Below are positions 20,619 to 29,302 of a stretch of 64,000 nucleotides of DNA, in pieces. The notes under the pieces were generated by a model. It was not told the DNA's origin. It saw only the letters and a list, made by a program, of their open reading frames with translations, and searched no databases. Source of the DNA: Denitrificimonas caeni (lineage in GTDB: Bacteria; Pseudomonadota; Gammaproteobacteria; Pseudomonadales; Pseudomonadaceae); the NCBI RefSeq assembly GCF_905120345.1, contig NZ_CAJHOA010000003.1, positions 248,001-312,000 on the forward strand, in the 5' to 3' direction. Each line of letters opens with the position of its first letter. Position 1 is the stretch's first letter. The translations under genes were made by a program, and so were the position numbers.

Positions 20619-21266
20619 TTATCGGTTGGAATTTTCAACAAGATTGTGACGTACTGCTAACAAGGCCAGTTCAACGTCATTTTCAATATTAAGCTTTTCA
20701 AAAATACGGTAGCGATAAGTGTTGACGGTTTTTGGTGATACACAGAGCAAGTCAGAAATCAGTTGGATTTTTTGACCGCTGGCGATCATCAAAGAAATTT
20801 GCATTTCGCGCTCAGATAACTGATCAAATGGGCAGCTTTGCTGATTAATATCACAGGATTTAAGCGCCATTTGCTGGGCAATGCTTGGGCTTAGATAAGG
20901 TTTTCCATCGGCAACTTGGCGAATAGCGCGGACTGTTTCATCGATGCAGGCCCCTTTGGTCAGGTAGCCACTTGCGCCAGCTTGCAGTAAACGGGTAGGG
21001 AATGGCTCATCCTCGCACGCGGATAGGGCAAGAATTTTGATCTCAGGGTAACGTTGTTTGATTTTTCGGGTCGCTTCTAGACCACCAATACCGGGCATAC
21101 GTATATCCATCACTACCACGTGAGGGCTGAGCTCCCCTGCCATGCTATAGGCTTGTTCGCCGCTATTGGCTTGGCCTATGACATCTAAATCATCGATATC
21201 GCTGAGCATTCGGGCAATGGCGGTACGTACTAAGTCATGGTCATCAACTAACAACAGTTTGATCAA
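20619..21266 (-). CDS. gacA: Response regulator GacA/UvrY
   Basis: NarL-family response regulator controlling the Rsm small RNAs with sensor GacS. Receiver domain: acidic pocket LLVDDHDLVR, phospho-acceptor Asp in VVVMDIRMPG (about residue 54), Lys in GYLTKGA. C-terminal LuxR-type helix-turn-helix LSEREMQISLMIASGQ and VSPKTVNTYRYRIFEKL. The frame can start at an ATG at 21281, but a GAGGTGG site stands just before the TTG at 21266, which gives the family N-terminus (M/L)IKLLLVDDHD, so TTG is chosen. It is 215 residues and heads the gacA-uvrC-pgsA operon. Confidence 0.95.
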   Translation of the reverse strand: MIKLLLVDDHDLVRTAIARMLSDIDDLDVIGQANSGEQAYSMAGELSPHVVVMDIRMPGIGGLEATRKIKQRYPEIKILALSACEDEPFPTRLLQAGASGYLTKGACIDETVRAIRQVADGKPYLSPSIAQQMALKSCDINQQSCPFDQLSEREMQISLMIASGQKIQLISDLLCVSPKTVNTYRYRIFEKLNIENDVELALLAVRHNLVENSNR

Positions 21267-21419
21267 GGGCCACCTCAGCATTGAGTCAATTGAGCGATTG
21301 TACCGCTCAATATATGTAATACAAGAGTAGCATAATGCTGTGGGGTGGTCGCGACAGTTGTGTGTTTAAGCCGCGCTGACAATTGTATACTGCTGCTGAA
21401 TTTTAAGGAGTCACCCCTT

Positions 21420-22544
21420 TTGAGCATAAACATGAATTGGATTAGCACTGATGCTGAATTAGCAGAGCGCTGTCTGCATTGGAATACGTTAGCCTTTATT
21501 GCGTTAGATACTGAGTTTATCCGCGTTGATACGTTTTACCCAATTGCTGGCTTGTTGCAGGTTAGTGATGGTGACTGCACCTATTTGATCGACCCTTTGT
21601 TGGTGAATGACTGGCAGCCCTTAGCGGATGTCTTTAATAATCAGCAGGTGGTTAAGGTGTTGCATGCCTGTAGTGAAGATCTTGAAGTCTTTTCATTGTT
21701 GATTGGAGCATTGCCTGCGCCGTTGTTTGATACGCAAGTGGCTGCTGGGTATTTGAATCTTGGTTTTTCCATGGGTTATTCGCGTTTAGTCCTGCAGTTG
21801 CTTGATGTTGAGTTACCTAAAGGTGAGACGCGCTCTGATTGGTTGCAGCGACCACTCAGTGATTTGCAGGTATTGTATGCGGCGCAAGATACGGCCTATT
21901 TGGTTGATGTGTATCGAGCTTTGACTCAGCAGTTGTCTGCGCAAAAGTATGCTTGGGTTCTGCAAGATGGTGCATTTTCGATAGCAGCTTCGGCACAAGA
22001 GCCCGAACCTTATGAGTTCTGGCGTACAGTGAAGCTGGCCTGGAAATTGGCCCCGCAACAATTGATGATATTGCGTGAGTTGTCGGCGTGGCGTGAGTTG
22101 CAGGCACGTGAACGTAATGTGCCGCGTAATCGTATTATTCGGGAGACTACCTTGTGGGCTTTGGCGCATGAGCAACCTACTGATATGGCGCACTTGGCCA
22201 AGCTTGAGGATATGCATCCGCGTATTTTACGTAATGAAGGTGCGACGCTATTAAATATTATTAAGATGGCGAAGCGTTTGCCTGAGGAGAGCTGGCCGGC
22301 AGCTTTGCCTGAGCCTTTGCCAATTGAGGCCTCTAAGGTGCTAAAGCGTCTGCGTAAGGTAGGCTTAGAGCGAGGCTTGGAGCTGGATATTGCGCCGGAG
22401 CTGATGCTGCGTAAGAAAATACTGGAAGAGTTGTTGCGTACAGGTTACCCCGATGGTCCTTATCACTTGCCAGATAATTTGCAAGGCTGGCGCCGTGAAT
22501 TAATGGGCGATGCCTTATTAAAGTCTTTGGAGGATGCGCAGTGA
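21420..22544 (+). CDS. rnd: Ribonuclease D
   Basis: 3'-5' exoribonuclease for tRNA 3'-end maturation. It has 374 residues from a TTG at 21420 preceded at 9-base spacing by AAGGAG; the ATG four codons later is 21 bases from that site. DEDD residues: [27 protein letters not shown], and [13 protein letters not shown]. The HRDC domain begins near residue 210 ([16 protein letters not shown]). The stop overlaps the ycgL start. It is divergent from gacA across about 150 bp. Confidence 0.95.
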   Translation: MSINMNWISTDAELAERCLHWNTLAFIALDTEFIRVDTFYPIAGLLQVSDGDCTYLIDPLLVNDWQPLADVFNNQQVVKVLHACSEDLEVFSLLIGALPAPLFDTQVAAGYLNLGFSMGYSRLVLQLLDVELPKGETRSDWLQRPLSDLQVLYAAQDTAYLVDVYRALTQQLSAQKYAWVLQDGAFSIAASAQEPEPYEFWRTVKLAWKLAPQQLMILRELSAWRELQARERNVPRNRIIRETTLWALAHEQPTDMAHLAKLEDMHPRILRNEGATLLNIIKMAKRLPEESWPAALPEPLPIEASKVLKRLRKVGLERGLELDIAPELMLRKKILEELLRTGYPDGPYHLPDNLQGWRRELMGDALLKSLEDAQ

Positions 22545-22834
22545 AGCGAATTTGTTCGGTCTACCATAGTTCTAAAAAAGCCGGAATGTACCTGTATGTG
22601 TTGCGTGCGGATGCATTAAAGCGGGTTCCTGAGGCGTTGCTTGAGTTGTTTGGTGCGCCCAAGCATGCATTTGACTTGGTGTTGACGCCGACGCGTACCT
22701 TGGTGCGTGAGGATATTATCCAGGTGCTGAAGAATCTTGATACGCAGGGTTATCATTTACAGATGCCGCCGCCTGAAGACGATTATCTCGTGCATTGGCC
22801 TGAGGAGTTGCTGCGCCGCAATGATGCGATGTGA
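22541..22834 (+). CDS. ycgL: YcgL-domain protein
   Basis: Small cytoplasmic protein of the YcgL (UPF0745) family, 97 residues, starting at a GTG that overlaps the rnd stop (GTGA). Family segments: [16 protein letters not shown] near the N-terminus and [14 protein letters not shown] near the C-terminus. Function is unknown to me; constant linkage to rnd suggests an RNA-related role, which is inference. Confidence 0.92.
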   Translation: MKRICSVYHSSKKAGMYLYVLRADALKRVPEALLELFGAPKHAFDLVLTPTRTLVREDIIQVLKNLDTQGYHLQMPPPEDDYLVHWPEELLRRNDAM

Positions 22835-22961
22835 TCTGGGCGTTAATTAGGTTTTTGAGGCTCGCTAGAGTGGGCTCTTTTACTTGTGATGTTTTTTGCC
22901 GGTAGGATCGAATGTATATTAGTTCTGAAGAGATTCTCTTTATAACCTAAAAGTATATGTT

Positions 22962-22990
22962 TTGACTTTTATACGCTTTAGGCATATTAT
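22962..22990 (+). promoter_or_regulatory. Sigma-70 promoter of the 74-residue unknown gene
   Basis: TTGACT at 22962-22967, a 17-bp spacer, TATTAT at 22985-22990; predicted start near 22997, about 30 bases before the ATG. Close to consensus. Confidence 0.7.
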
Positions 22991-23002
22991 GGTTGACCAT
23001 AA
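22987..23002. promoter_or_regulatory. Palindrome over -10 and +1, candidate operator
   Basis: TTATGGT-N2-ACCATAA, perfect 7-bp arms, covering the end of the -10 hexamer and the predicted start. The position is ideal for a repressor. The protein that might bind is unknown. Confidence 0.45.
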
Positions 23003-23026
23003 ACGTTTGAGGAGGTTGTGGTCGTC

Positions 23027-23251
23027 ATGCGTATTAAAGGTTCTAGCACTCGTGCGAAACCAGCAGAAGCAGTTACTTCACGATTAACACTTGAAGAGCA
23101 AACTGCTGCCTTTTTAAAGAAAGGTGGAGAGATTGAAGAGGTTCCCCGTGGGTTAAGTGGGCAACAGCAAGTCAGTTATTTCCGTCGTTCAACAGCTGAG
23201 ACTCGAAAGCCAGCAGAATTGCCTGGTGAAAAAGCTGCTGTAGAAAGTTAG
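23027..23251 (+). CDS. Conserved-looking small protein of unknown function
   Basis: 74 residues, start ATG at 23027 with GAGGAGG about 11 bases upstream; a GTG three codons earlier lies too close to that site. Basic N-terminus (RIKGSSTRAKP), central SRLTLEEQTAAFLKKGGEIEEVPRG, then a polar tail. No signal peptide, membrane segment or cysteine. I have no named family for it. It has its own strong promoter and terminator, so it is a monocistronic gene and very likely real. The EEQ...FL..GG.I..VP.G pattern looks like a small structured domain, but nothing in sequence or context gives a function. Confidence 0.75.
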   Translation: MRIKGSSTRAKPAEAVTSRLTLEEQTAAFLKKGGEIEEVPRGLSGQQQVSYFRRSTAETRKPAELPGEKAAVES

Positions 23252-23283
23252 ACTGTTTGGATGTATTGATTAAAAGTTTTACT

Positions 23284-23330
23284 GCGCGTCACTGATAAGG
23301 CTGTTTAGGTCTTGTAAGTGGCGCGTTTTT
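23284..23330 (+). terminator. Terminator of the 74-residue gene
   Basis: GCGCGTCACT and AGTGGCGCG arms (one G-U pair), a loop of about 23 nt, and five T residues at 23326-23330. Confidence 0.65.
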
Positions 23331-23390
23331 ATTTGTGCATGGTTTATTTGTGTCAACGGAAGAGGCGGGGATTGCTGGTTTTTAGGCATA

Positions 23391-23416
23391 AAAAAACCCG
23401 CCGAAGCGGGTTTTTT
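23391..23416 (-). terminator. Terminator of the cold-shock gene
   Basis: AAAAAACCCGC-CGAA-GCGGGTTTTTT, a compact GC stem with a tetraloop and T runs in both directions, 12 bases after the csp stop. Confidence 0.92.
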
Positions 23417-23428
23417 AAGAAACACAAA

Positions 23429-23641
23429 TTATGAAATAACTTGTACTTCTTCAGCCTGCATACCTTTCTGGCCGCGAGCTGCGACGAAAGATACGTTCTG
23501 GCCTTCTTTCAGGCTTTTGAAACCGTCGCTTTGGATAGCGCGGAAGTGAACGAATAAATCGTCACCTGACTGAGGAGTGATAAAGCCGAAGCCTTTTTCA
23601 TCATTAAACCATTTAACTACACCAGTTTGGCGATTAGACAT
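23429..23641 (-). CDS. Cold-shock protein (CspA family)
   Basis: 70-residue OB-fold nucleic-acid chaperone. RNP1 is KGFGFITP (residues 16-23) and RNP2 is LFVHFRAI (residues 29-36). The start follows a clear AAGGAG. It resembles the Pseudomonas CapB/CspA type. A leader of about 140 nt is predicted from the promoter at 23789-23817, typical of cold-shock mRNAs, and contains a hairpin. It may not be cold-induced: family members include constitutive ones. Confidence 0.96.
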   Translation of the reverse strand: MSNRQTGVVKWFNDEKGFGFITPQSGDDLFVHFRAIQSDGFKSLKEGQNVSFVAARGQKGMQAEEVQVIS

Positions 23642-23672
23642 TGTATGTCTCCTTGAACGAAGTAAAATTATA

Positions 23673-23689
23673 CTTGGGCTGAGCCCAAG
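23673..23689 (-). other. Hairpin in the cold-shock leader
   Basis: CTTGGGC-TGA-GCCCAAG, a 7-bp GC-containing stem about 30 nt upstream of the csp start codon, just ahead of the ribosome site. A structural switch or mRNA-stability element is possible. Confidence 0.5.
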
Positions 23690-23788
23690 GTGATACTGAG
23701 CGCAAGGAGTTACAGGAGTCGTAGCAATGATTGGATCGAGATCTAAACATATATTGATTCACGTACACAAGCAGCAGCAGTGAGATGA

Positions 23789-23817
23789 ACTGTACCCTTT
23801 TTTCACCGAAGTGCCAA
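23789..23817 (-). promoter_or_regulatory. Predicted csp promoter
   Basis: On the minus strand TTGGCA (23817-23812), a 17-bp spacer, TACAGT (23794-23789). Predicted start near 23782, giving a 5' leader of about 140 nt. Confidence 0.55.
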
Positions 23818-23968
23818 CATTATTTTACTATTTATCCAAAAAGCTAAGTTTTATTTTTTTAAACCATCCTTTCTGCGCTTATCCTTTACTGTGTCAACTG
23901 GTGGCTTATGCAGGTAAACTAACGGTAGATTTTTACGATTAAGTAACCAGAATTTTAGGAAGGTTGGC

Positions 23969-24535
23969 ATGAGCATAAAATCCGATAAGTGGATTCGTCG
24001 TATGGCGCAAGAGCACGGCATGATTGAGCCTTTTGTAGAGCGTCAGGTGCGTACTGAGGGTGCTGAGCGCTTGATTTCGTATGGTGTATCCAGTTATGGC
24101 TATGATGTGCGCTGTGCTGATGAGTTTAAGGTGTTTACTAATCTGCATTCGGTGACGGTGGATCCAAAAAACTTTGATGAGAAAAGTTTTGTCGATGTGA
24201 AAGGTCCGGTGTGTATTATTCCGCCAAACTCTTTTGCGTTGGCGCGCACGGTGGAGTTTTTTCGGATTCCACGTAATGTACTGACGATTTGCTTGGGTAA
24301 AAGTACCTATGCGCGCTGTGGGATTATTGTCAATGTGACGCCACTTGAGCCTGAGTGGGAAGGTCATGTGACTCTTGAGTTCTCAAATACGACGACGTTG
24401 CCAGCGAAAATCTACGCTAATGAGGGTGTGGCGCAGATGTTGTTTTTTGAGTCGGATGAAGAGTGCGAAGTGTCCTATAAGGACCGTGACGGTAAGTATC
24501 AGGGCCAGCGTGGCGTGACTTTACCGCGAGCTTGA
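23969..24535 (+). CDS. dcd: dCTP deaminase
   Basis: Converts dCTP to dUTP for dTMP synthesis. It has 188 residues, full length. Motifs: [17 protein letters not shown] (residues 46-62), catalytic-region segment [18 protein letters not shown] with the conserved Glu, and the C-terminal [19 protein letters not shown]. Single gene with its own terminator. Confidence 0.97.
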   Translation: MSIKSDKWIRRMAQEHGMIEPFVERQVRTEGAERLISYGVSSYGYDVRCADEFKVFTNLHSVTVDPKNFDEKSFVDVKGPVCIIPPNSFALARTVEFFRIPRNVLTICLGKSTYARCGIIVNVTPLEPEWEGHVTLEFSNTTTLPAKIYANEGVAQMLFFESDEECEVSYKDRDGKYQGQRGVTLPRA

Positions 24536-24553
24536 TTAAATTTAGGATGGTAT

Positions 24554-24588
24554 AAACGGTAGGCTGAGTCATCAGTCTGCCGTTTTTT
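24554..24588 (+). terminator. dcd terminator
   Basis: AAACGGTAGGCTGA-GTCA-TCAGTCTGCCGTTT followed by T residues; a 14-bp stem with two wobble pairs. Confidence 0.85.
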
Positions 24589-24659
24589 ATGTCTAGCGTT
24601 TAAATTTTGCATGTTTGTGCATGTGCTGTTTTGAAGTTGTTGTGTTGTTGAAGGTATGG

Positions 24660-26489
24660 TTAGAGTGGAAACAGCACAGGTACCAGAATCACACTGGTGA
24701 GCATCACGATAACGGTGAAGGGCACGCCGATGCGTACGAAGTCGCTGAAGCGGTATTGGCCAGGACCGAGCACTAGAGTGTTAACCGGTGATGAAATTGG
24801 CGTCATAAAGGCGGCTGAGGCGGCCAGGGCGACGATCATGGCAAAGGGCGCGGGTGATGCTTGCATGGCTTGCGCGCTGGCAATGGCAACGGGTGCCATT
24901 AGTACTGCGGTGGCGGTGTTAGAAATGAATAGACCGATAAGCGCTGTGGCAATGAATAAAATAGCCAAAATCATCCGTGGCCCTGCATCACCAAACAAGC
25001 TTAGTAAGACCTCTACGGCTAAATCAATCCCTCCGGTCTTTTGTAAGGCGAGGGCAAAGGGCAGCATACCAACGATCAGAACAATACTTTGCCAATGAAT
25101 CGAGCGGTAGGCGCTGTCCATATCGATGCAGCGAAAGGCGCCCATCAATAAGCAGCCGATTAATGCCGCTAGCACATTCGGGACGAGACCTGTGACCATC
25201 AGAATGACCATTACCGCTAAACTGAACAAGGCGTGTGGCGCTTGGCTTAGCGCTGGAGCAACGTCATCGACTTCAGCAGGCAAACTTAGGACTAAAAAGT
25301 CACGATTATGGCCTTGCAGCTTGCGAATATGCTGCCAGTTACCTGCGACTAACAGGGTGTCACCGGCTTTGAGTTTTTCATCAACCAGCAGGCCATCTAA
25401 AGCCTGTTGGTTACGGCGCAGGCCGATAACATTCAGTTTACGGTGGCTACGAAAGCCGAGCTCTTGAATGGTTTTGCCTGCTAGACGTGAGTCAGGTGGC
25501 AACATCACTTCGGCGACACCCAGTGCGCGATGGTGGTCGCTAAAATAACTGCTTTGCATGGCAACGGGTTCGACACCCAGCTCGTGGTAGGAGTTGAGCA
25601 GGTCAATCGTGGGGCTGACTAAGTCAACGAGCAGTACATCACCGGCACGTAACTCGGTACTGCCGGTAGCGCCGAGTAAGATGCGGCGAAAGCGTCTTTG
25701 GCGTTCGACGGCAATGACATTAATGCCGTATTGTTTACGCAGTTGTAGCTCGTTTAGTGTTTGTCCGGTCAGTGTTGAATTGGTGCGCACGCGTAGGCGA
25801 CGTTCGCGGCCGGCTAAGCGATAGTCACGCACCAGATCGGCAATATTATGACGCGGTTCACCTGAGGCTTTTTGACTATCGGCACTGGCTAGCCAATGCC
25901 GAGTGAGCAACATATAAGCGATGCCTAGCACTAAAACAGTTAAACCGATGGGGGCAAAGGCGAAAAAACTAAAACCTGCAAAGCCTGCGCGAACCAGTTC
26001 GCTGTGCACCACCATATTGGGTGGCGTCGCAACCAGCGTCAACATGCCGCTGATTAAACCAGCAAAGCTGAGGGGCATCATCAGGCGACTGGGGGCAATG
26101 TTCAGGCGTGCGGCAATGCTTAGTACCACTGGAATAAAAATCGCCACCACGCCGGTTGAGCTCATCACCGAGCCAAGCCCAGCAACGGTCAGCATCAGTA
26201 AGACGATCAAACGAGTTTCACTGCTGCCAGCGCGGTGCATTAAACGCTCACCGAGTTGATAGGCAATTCCCGTACGCACCAGACCTTCGCCGATAACAAA
26301 GAGCGCAGCAATCACCACCACACTGGGGTCGCTAAAACCGGCCAGTGTTTCTTGTACTGTGAGGACGCCGGTCAATGGCAGTGCGACAATCATCAGGAGC
26401 GCCACCACGTCCATACGTGGCTTATTGCGTACAAACAATACTACTGCACAGAGTAGCAGGAGCAGCACCAAACCCAGTTGCAGGTTCAT
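24660..26489 (-). CDS. SLC13/DASS-family permease with two TrkA-C (RCK_C) domains
   Basis: 609-residue inner-membrane transporter. The N-terminal half (1-200) and C-terminal third (about 410-609) are strongly hydrophobic, and two soluble RCK_C domains lie between (about 215-295 and 315-395; LRAGDVLLVDL and LKAGDTLLVAGNW mark their ends). Family motifs include AATPPNMVVH-like VATPPNMVV and SNTATAVLMAPVAIA. Members carry sulfate or carboxylates; the substrate is not predictable here. It starts 1 base after the ABC ATPase stop, so it is the fourth gene of that operon. Confidence 0.85.
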   Translation of the reverse strand: MNLQLGLVLLLLLCAVVLFVRNKPRMDVVALLMIVALPLTGVLTVQETLAGFSDPSVVVIAALFVIGEGLVRTGIAYQLGERLMHRAGSSETRLIVLLMLTVAGLGSVMSSTGVVAIFIPVVLSIAARLNIAPSRLMMPLSFAGLISGMLTLVATPPNMVVHSELVRAGFAGFSFFAFAPIGLTVLVLGIAYMLLTRHWLASADSQKASGEPRHNIADLVRDYRLAGRERRLRVRTNSTLTGQTLNELQLRKQYGINVIAVERQRRFRRILLGATGSTELRAGDVLLVDLVSPTIDLLNSYHELGVEPVAMQSSYFSDHHRALGVAEVMLPPDSRLAGKTIQELGFRSHRKLNVIGLRRNQQALDGLLVDEKLKAGDTLLVAGNWQHIRKLQGHNRDFLVLSLPAEVDDVAPALSQAPHALFSLAVMVILMVTGLVPNVLAALIGCLLMGAFRCIDMDSAYRSIHWQSIVLIVGMLPFALALQKTGGIDLAVEVLLSLFGDAGPRMILAILFIATALIGLFISNTATAVLMAPVAIASAQAMQASPAPFAMIVALAASAAFMTPISSPVNTLVLGPGQYRFSDFVRIGVPFTVIVMLTSVILVPVLFPL

Positions 26490-26490
26490 A

Positions 26491-27285
26491 TCAACTCAGT
26501 AGCAAGGCGTCGTCAGCCAGCTTTTCGCCGCGGACTTTTTCAAACATGGCGAGTAAATCAGGCACATCTAGGCCTTTGCGCTGCTCGCCGCTGACATCCA
26601 GTACCACTTGCCCTTGGTGTAGCATAATAGTGCGATCACCAACATCCAGTGCTTGGCGCATGCTGTGGGTGACCATCATGGTGGTCAGTTTTTTTTCGGC
26701 GACAATACGTTGCGTCAGTTGTAAAACAAAATCAGCGGTGCGCGGGTCTAGTGCGGCCGTGTGCTCATCCAATAATAAAATTTGTGATGGGCGCAGTGCT
26801 GCCATTAATAAACTGACCGCTTGACGTTGGCCGCCAGACAGCAAGCCAATGCGGTCATGTAAGCGATTCTCTAAACCGAGACCTAGGGTGGCTAAGTGCT
26901 CACGAAAACCCGCGCGCTGCGAGGCTTTAACCGCGCGGCTCAGACCACGACGCTGTCCGCGCTGTTCAGCTAATGACATGTTTTCTTCGATAGTCAGGTC
27001 TTCACAGGTACCGGCCATCGGGTCTTGAAACACTCGTGCGACTTGCTTGGCGCGCTCCCAGACGGGCTGGTTGGTGACGTCGCTATCATCAATAAGAATA
27101 CTGCCGCTATCGATGCCTAAATCCCCAGAAATAGCATTCAGAAAGGTTGATTTACCGGCGCCGTTGGTACCAATGACGGTGACGAATTGCCCGGTTGGGA
27201 TTTGTAATGACAAGCCACATAACGCACGTGTTTCAATCGGCGTGCCAGGGTTGAAGGTGATGTGTAAATCATTCGCTTTAAGCAT
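26491..27285 (-). CDS. ABC transporter ATP-binding protein (COG1101 type)
   Basis: 264-residue ATPase. Walker A GTNGAGKSTFLNAISG (about residues 39-54), Q-loop in VARVFQDPMAGTCEDLT, signature LSGGQRQAVSLLM, Walker B LLLDEHTAALDPRT, H-loop in TMMVTHSM. It belongs to the three-gene COG2984-COG4120-COG1101 uptake systems, some of which are reported to carry tryptophan or other amino acids. It sits directly after the permease gene (1-base gap). Confidence 0.92.
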   Translation of the reverse strand: MLKANDLHITFNPGTPIETRALCGLSLQIPTGQFVTVIGTNGAGKSTFLNAISGDLGIDSGSILIDDSDVTNQPVWERAKQVARVFQDPMAGTCEDLTIEENMSLAEQRGQRRGLSRAVKASQRAGFREHLATLGLGLENRLHDRIGLLSGGQRQAVSLLMAALRPSQILLLDEHTAALDPRTADFVLQLTQRIVAEKKLTTMMVTHSMRQALDVGDRTIMLHQGQVVLDVSGEQRKGLDVPDLLAMFEKVRGEKLADDALLLS

Positions 27286-27286
27286 C

Positions 27287-28177
27287 TTAAACCCTCTTGC
27301 GTCGAGACATGCGCTGTTTAATCAGTGGGATGACCAAAGCAAAGGTCACCAGTAATGCCGTGACTAAGTTGAGGTCTTGCGCTTGTAGACCAATAAAGTC
27401 GCTGTTCAATGCTAAAGCAATAAAGAAGCGATAAACAATCGCGCCCAAGATCACCGCTAAAGTAACTAGGAATAGTTTGCGCGAAGGCAAAATACTTTCA
27501 CCAACAATCACTGCTGCAAGACCAATCACAATGGTCCCGATGCCCATGGAAATATCCGCACCACCTTGGCTTTGTGCAAAGAGCGCACCGGCTAAACCAA
27601 CCAGGCCGTTGGAAATCGCCATACCTAAAATCACCATGGCGCCAGTATTAATACCTTGTGCACGCGCCATTCGAGGGTTGGAACCGGTCGCGCGGATCGC
27701 TAGACCTTGGCGAGTAGAGAAATAAGCATCAAGGGCCAGTTTGGCGAGTAATACGACAATAATCAAAATAACAGGACGAGCAATATAATCGATCAGCCAG
27801 CTCGGTTCGAGGATGGTGAAGACGGTGGGTTCCATGATTAATGGAATGTTAGGCTTGCCCATAATGCGTAAATTGATTGAGTAAAGGGCAATCATCATCA
27901 AGATGCTGGCCAGCAAATCCATGATTTTTAAATGCACATTTAAAATAGCCGTGATCACGCCAGCACCGGCACCTGCGAGTGCGGCGAGTGCTGTGGCTAG
28001 AAAAGGATCCATTCCGTTGGAGATACATAACGCGCCAACTGCGCCGCCCAGCGGGAAGCTGCCGTCAACGGTTAAATCAGGAAAGCGTAATAAGCGGAAG
28101 GAGATAAACACCCCGAGTGCCACTAAACTAAAGATCAGACCGATCTCAAGGGCACCAAACATTGAAAACAGGGACAT
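27287..28177 (-). CDS. ABC transporter permease (COG4120 type)
   Basis: 296-residue inner-membrane permease with about eight hydrophobic segments, related to the branched-chain amino acid and sugar permeases. Family phrases: FRLLRFPDLTVDGSFPLGGA (residues 28-47), ATGSNPRMARAQGIN (the cytoplasmic loop contacting the ATPase), and a very basic C-terminus. It forms one operon with the solute-binding gene upstream and the ATPase downstream. Confidence 0.92.
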   Translation of the reverse strand: MSLFSMFGALEIGLIFSLVALGVFISFRLLRFPDLTVDGSFPLGGAVGALCISNGMDPFLATALAALAGAGAGVITAILNVHLKIMDLLASILMMIALYSINLRIMGKPNIPLIMEPTVFTILEPSWLIDYIARPVILIIVVLLAKLALDAYFSTRQGLAIRATGSNPRMARAQGINTGAMVILGMAISNGLVGLAGALFAQSQGGADISMGIGTIVIGLAAVIVGESILPSRKLFLVTLAVILGAIVYRFFIALALNSDFIGLQAQDLNLVTALLVTFALVIPLIKQRMSRRKRV

Positions 28178-28200
28178 GGGTAGGTTGACCGAAGGCTAAA

Positions 28201-28235
28201 TAAAAATACCCCGAGCGCTATAGGCGGCTCGGGGT
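28201..28235 (-). terminator. Intra-operon terminator between binding protein and permease
   Basis: ACCCCGAGC and GCTCGGGGT form a 9-bp GC-rich stem. On the minus strand it is followed by ATTTTTATTT. It lies 16 bases after the binding-protein stop and 24 bases before the permease start, so it should let the binding protein be made in excess. Confidence 0.8.
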
Positions 28236-28250
28236 GCGACTGGATCTATC

Positions 28251-29228
28251 TTAACGAATCACTTCAGCAGCGCTATCAATCAGTTCTTGTGACAGCGTCA
28301 CACCCTGCTTTTCAGCGGCGCTGAGGTTAACAAATAATTGAATATTTTCACTGGTTTGCGGTTTGATATCGCCGGGCTTTTCACCGTTTAAGATACGTAC
28401 CACGATGCGTCCAGTCTGTTGGCCGAGTTCGCGATAGTTAACACCTAAAGCAGCAATCGCGCCACGCTTCACACTGTCGGTGTCAGAGGCAATTAACGGT
28501 ATTTTCATATCGTTACCGACTTTCACTAAGGCTTCATAAGCGGAGACCACGTTATTGTCGGTGTTAGTATAAATCACATCGACTTTACCGACTAAACTGC
28601 GCGCCGCTGTACCCACGTCAACTGAGCGTGGTGCCGCCGCTTCAACTAAGGTTAGGTCGTATTGCGGCAGGATTTCTTTAAGGGCTGTAACCACAGCGAC
28701 AGAGTTGGCTTCACCTGGATTAAATACCATACCGATACGCTTAGCGTTGGGTACGATTTTCTTTACCAGTTCCATTTGTTTGCTGAGTTCAAGTACGTCA
28801 GAAACACCAGTGACGTTGGTGCCGCTGGCTTCCCAGCTTGGCGTCAACTGGCCGAGTACCGGATCAGTGACCGCGGAGAACACAATAGGAATATTTTTAG
28901 TGCCAGCGACTGCCGCCTGTGCTGATGGTGTCGCAATCGCAACGATAGCATCGGGTTGATCGCCAATAAATTTACGGGCAATTTGTGCCGCAGTGCCGGT
29001 ATTACCTTGGGCGCTTTGATATTGCCATTTTAGGTTTTTGCCTTCGTTGTAACCAGCCTCGTGCAGAGCATCCAATACACCGTCGCGCACTGAATCGAGA
29101 GCAGGGTGTTCAACAATCGCGGTGACTGCCACGGATTTAACCGGTTCTGCTAAAGCGCCAAATGATGCGCTCATCGCTAATGTCAGTGCGCTGAGCGTGA
29201 GTAACGCTTTTTTTGATAAGCGGGTCAT
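28251..29228 (-). CDS. ABC transporter substrate-binding protein (COG2984 type)
   Basis: 325-residue periplasmic protein from the ATG at 29228, preceded by AGAGGCAG. The signal peptide ends at GALA-EP (about residue 28). The Type 1 periplasmic fold has VAVTAIVEHPALDSVRDGVLD, IPIVFSAVTDPVLG, RIGMVFNPGEANSV and VIYTNTDNNVVSAYEAL. The last two place Asn/Asp residues at the ligand pocket as in family members that bind aromatic or small amino acids; the ligand remains unknown. First gene of the four-gene operon. Confidence 0.92.
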   Translation of the reverse strand: MTRLSKKALLTLSALTLAMSASFGALAEPVKSVAVTAIVEHPALDSVRDGVLDALHEAGYNEGKNLKWQYQSAQGNTGTAAQIARKFIGDQPDAIVAIATPSAQAAVAGTKNIPIVFSAVTDPVLGQLTPSWEASGTNVTGVSDVLELSKQMELVKKIVPNAKRIGMVFNPGEANSVAVVTALKEILPQYDLTLVEAAAPRSVDVGTAARSLVGKVDVIYTNTDNNVVSAYEALVKVGNDMKIPLIASDTDSVKRGAIAALGVNYRELGQQTGRIVVRILNGEKPGDIKPQTSENIQLFVNLSAAEKQGVTLSQELIDSAAEVIR

Positions 29229-29302
29229 GTTTGTCTGCCTCTTATGGGGGATTGTGGCAGTATGCCAGCCAATCCCCAATTCTTGTATAGGTGTTGATCA
29301 GT

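Larger units (their letters stand above)
23642..23968. other. Divergent csp / dcd control region
   Basis: 327 bp without a gene. The left part is the csp 5' leader (hairpin at 23673-23689) and the csp promoter; the AT-rich right part should hold the dcd promoter, which I could not place. AGGAAGG precedes the dcd ATG. Confidence 0.6.
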
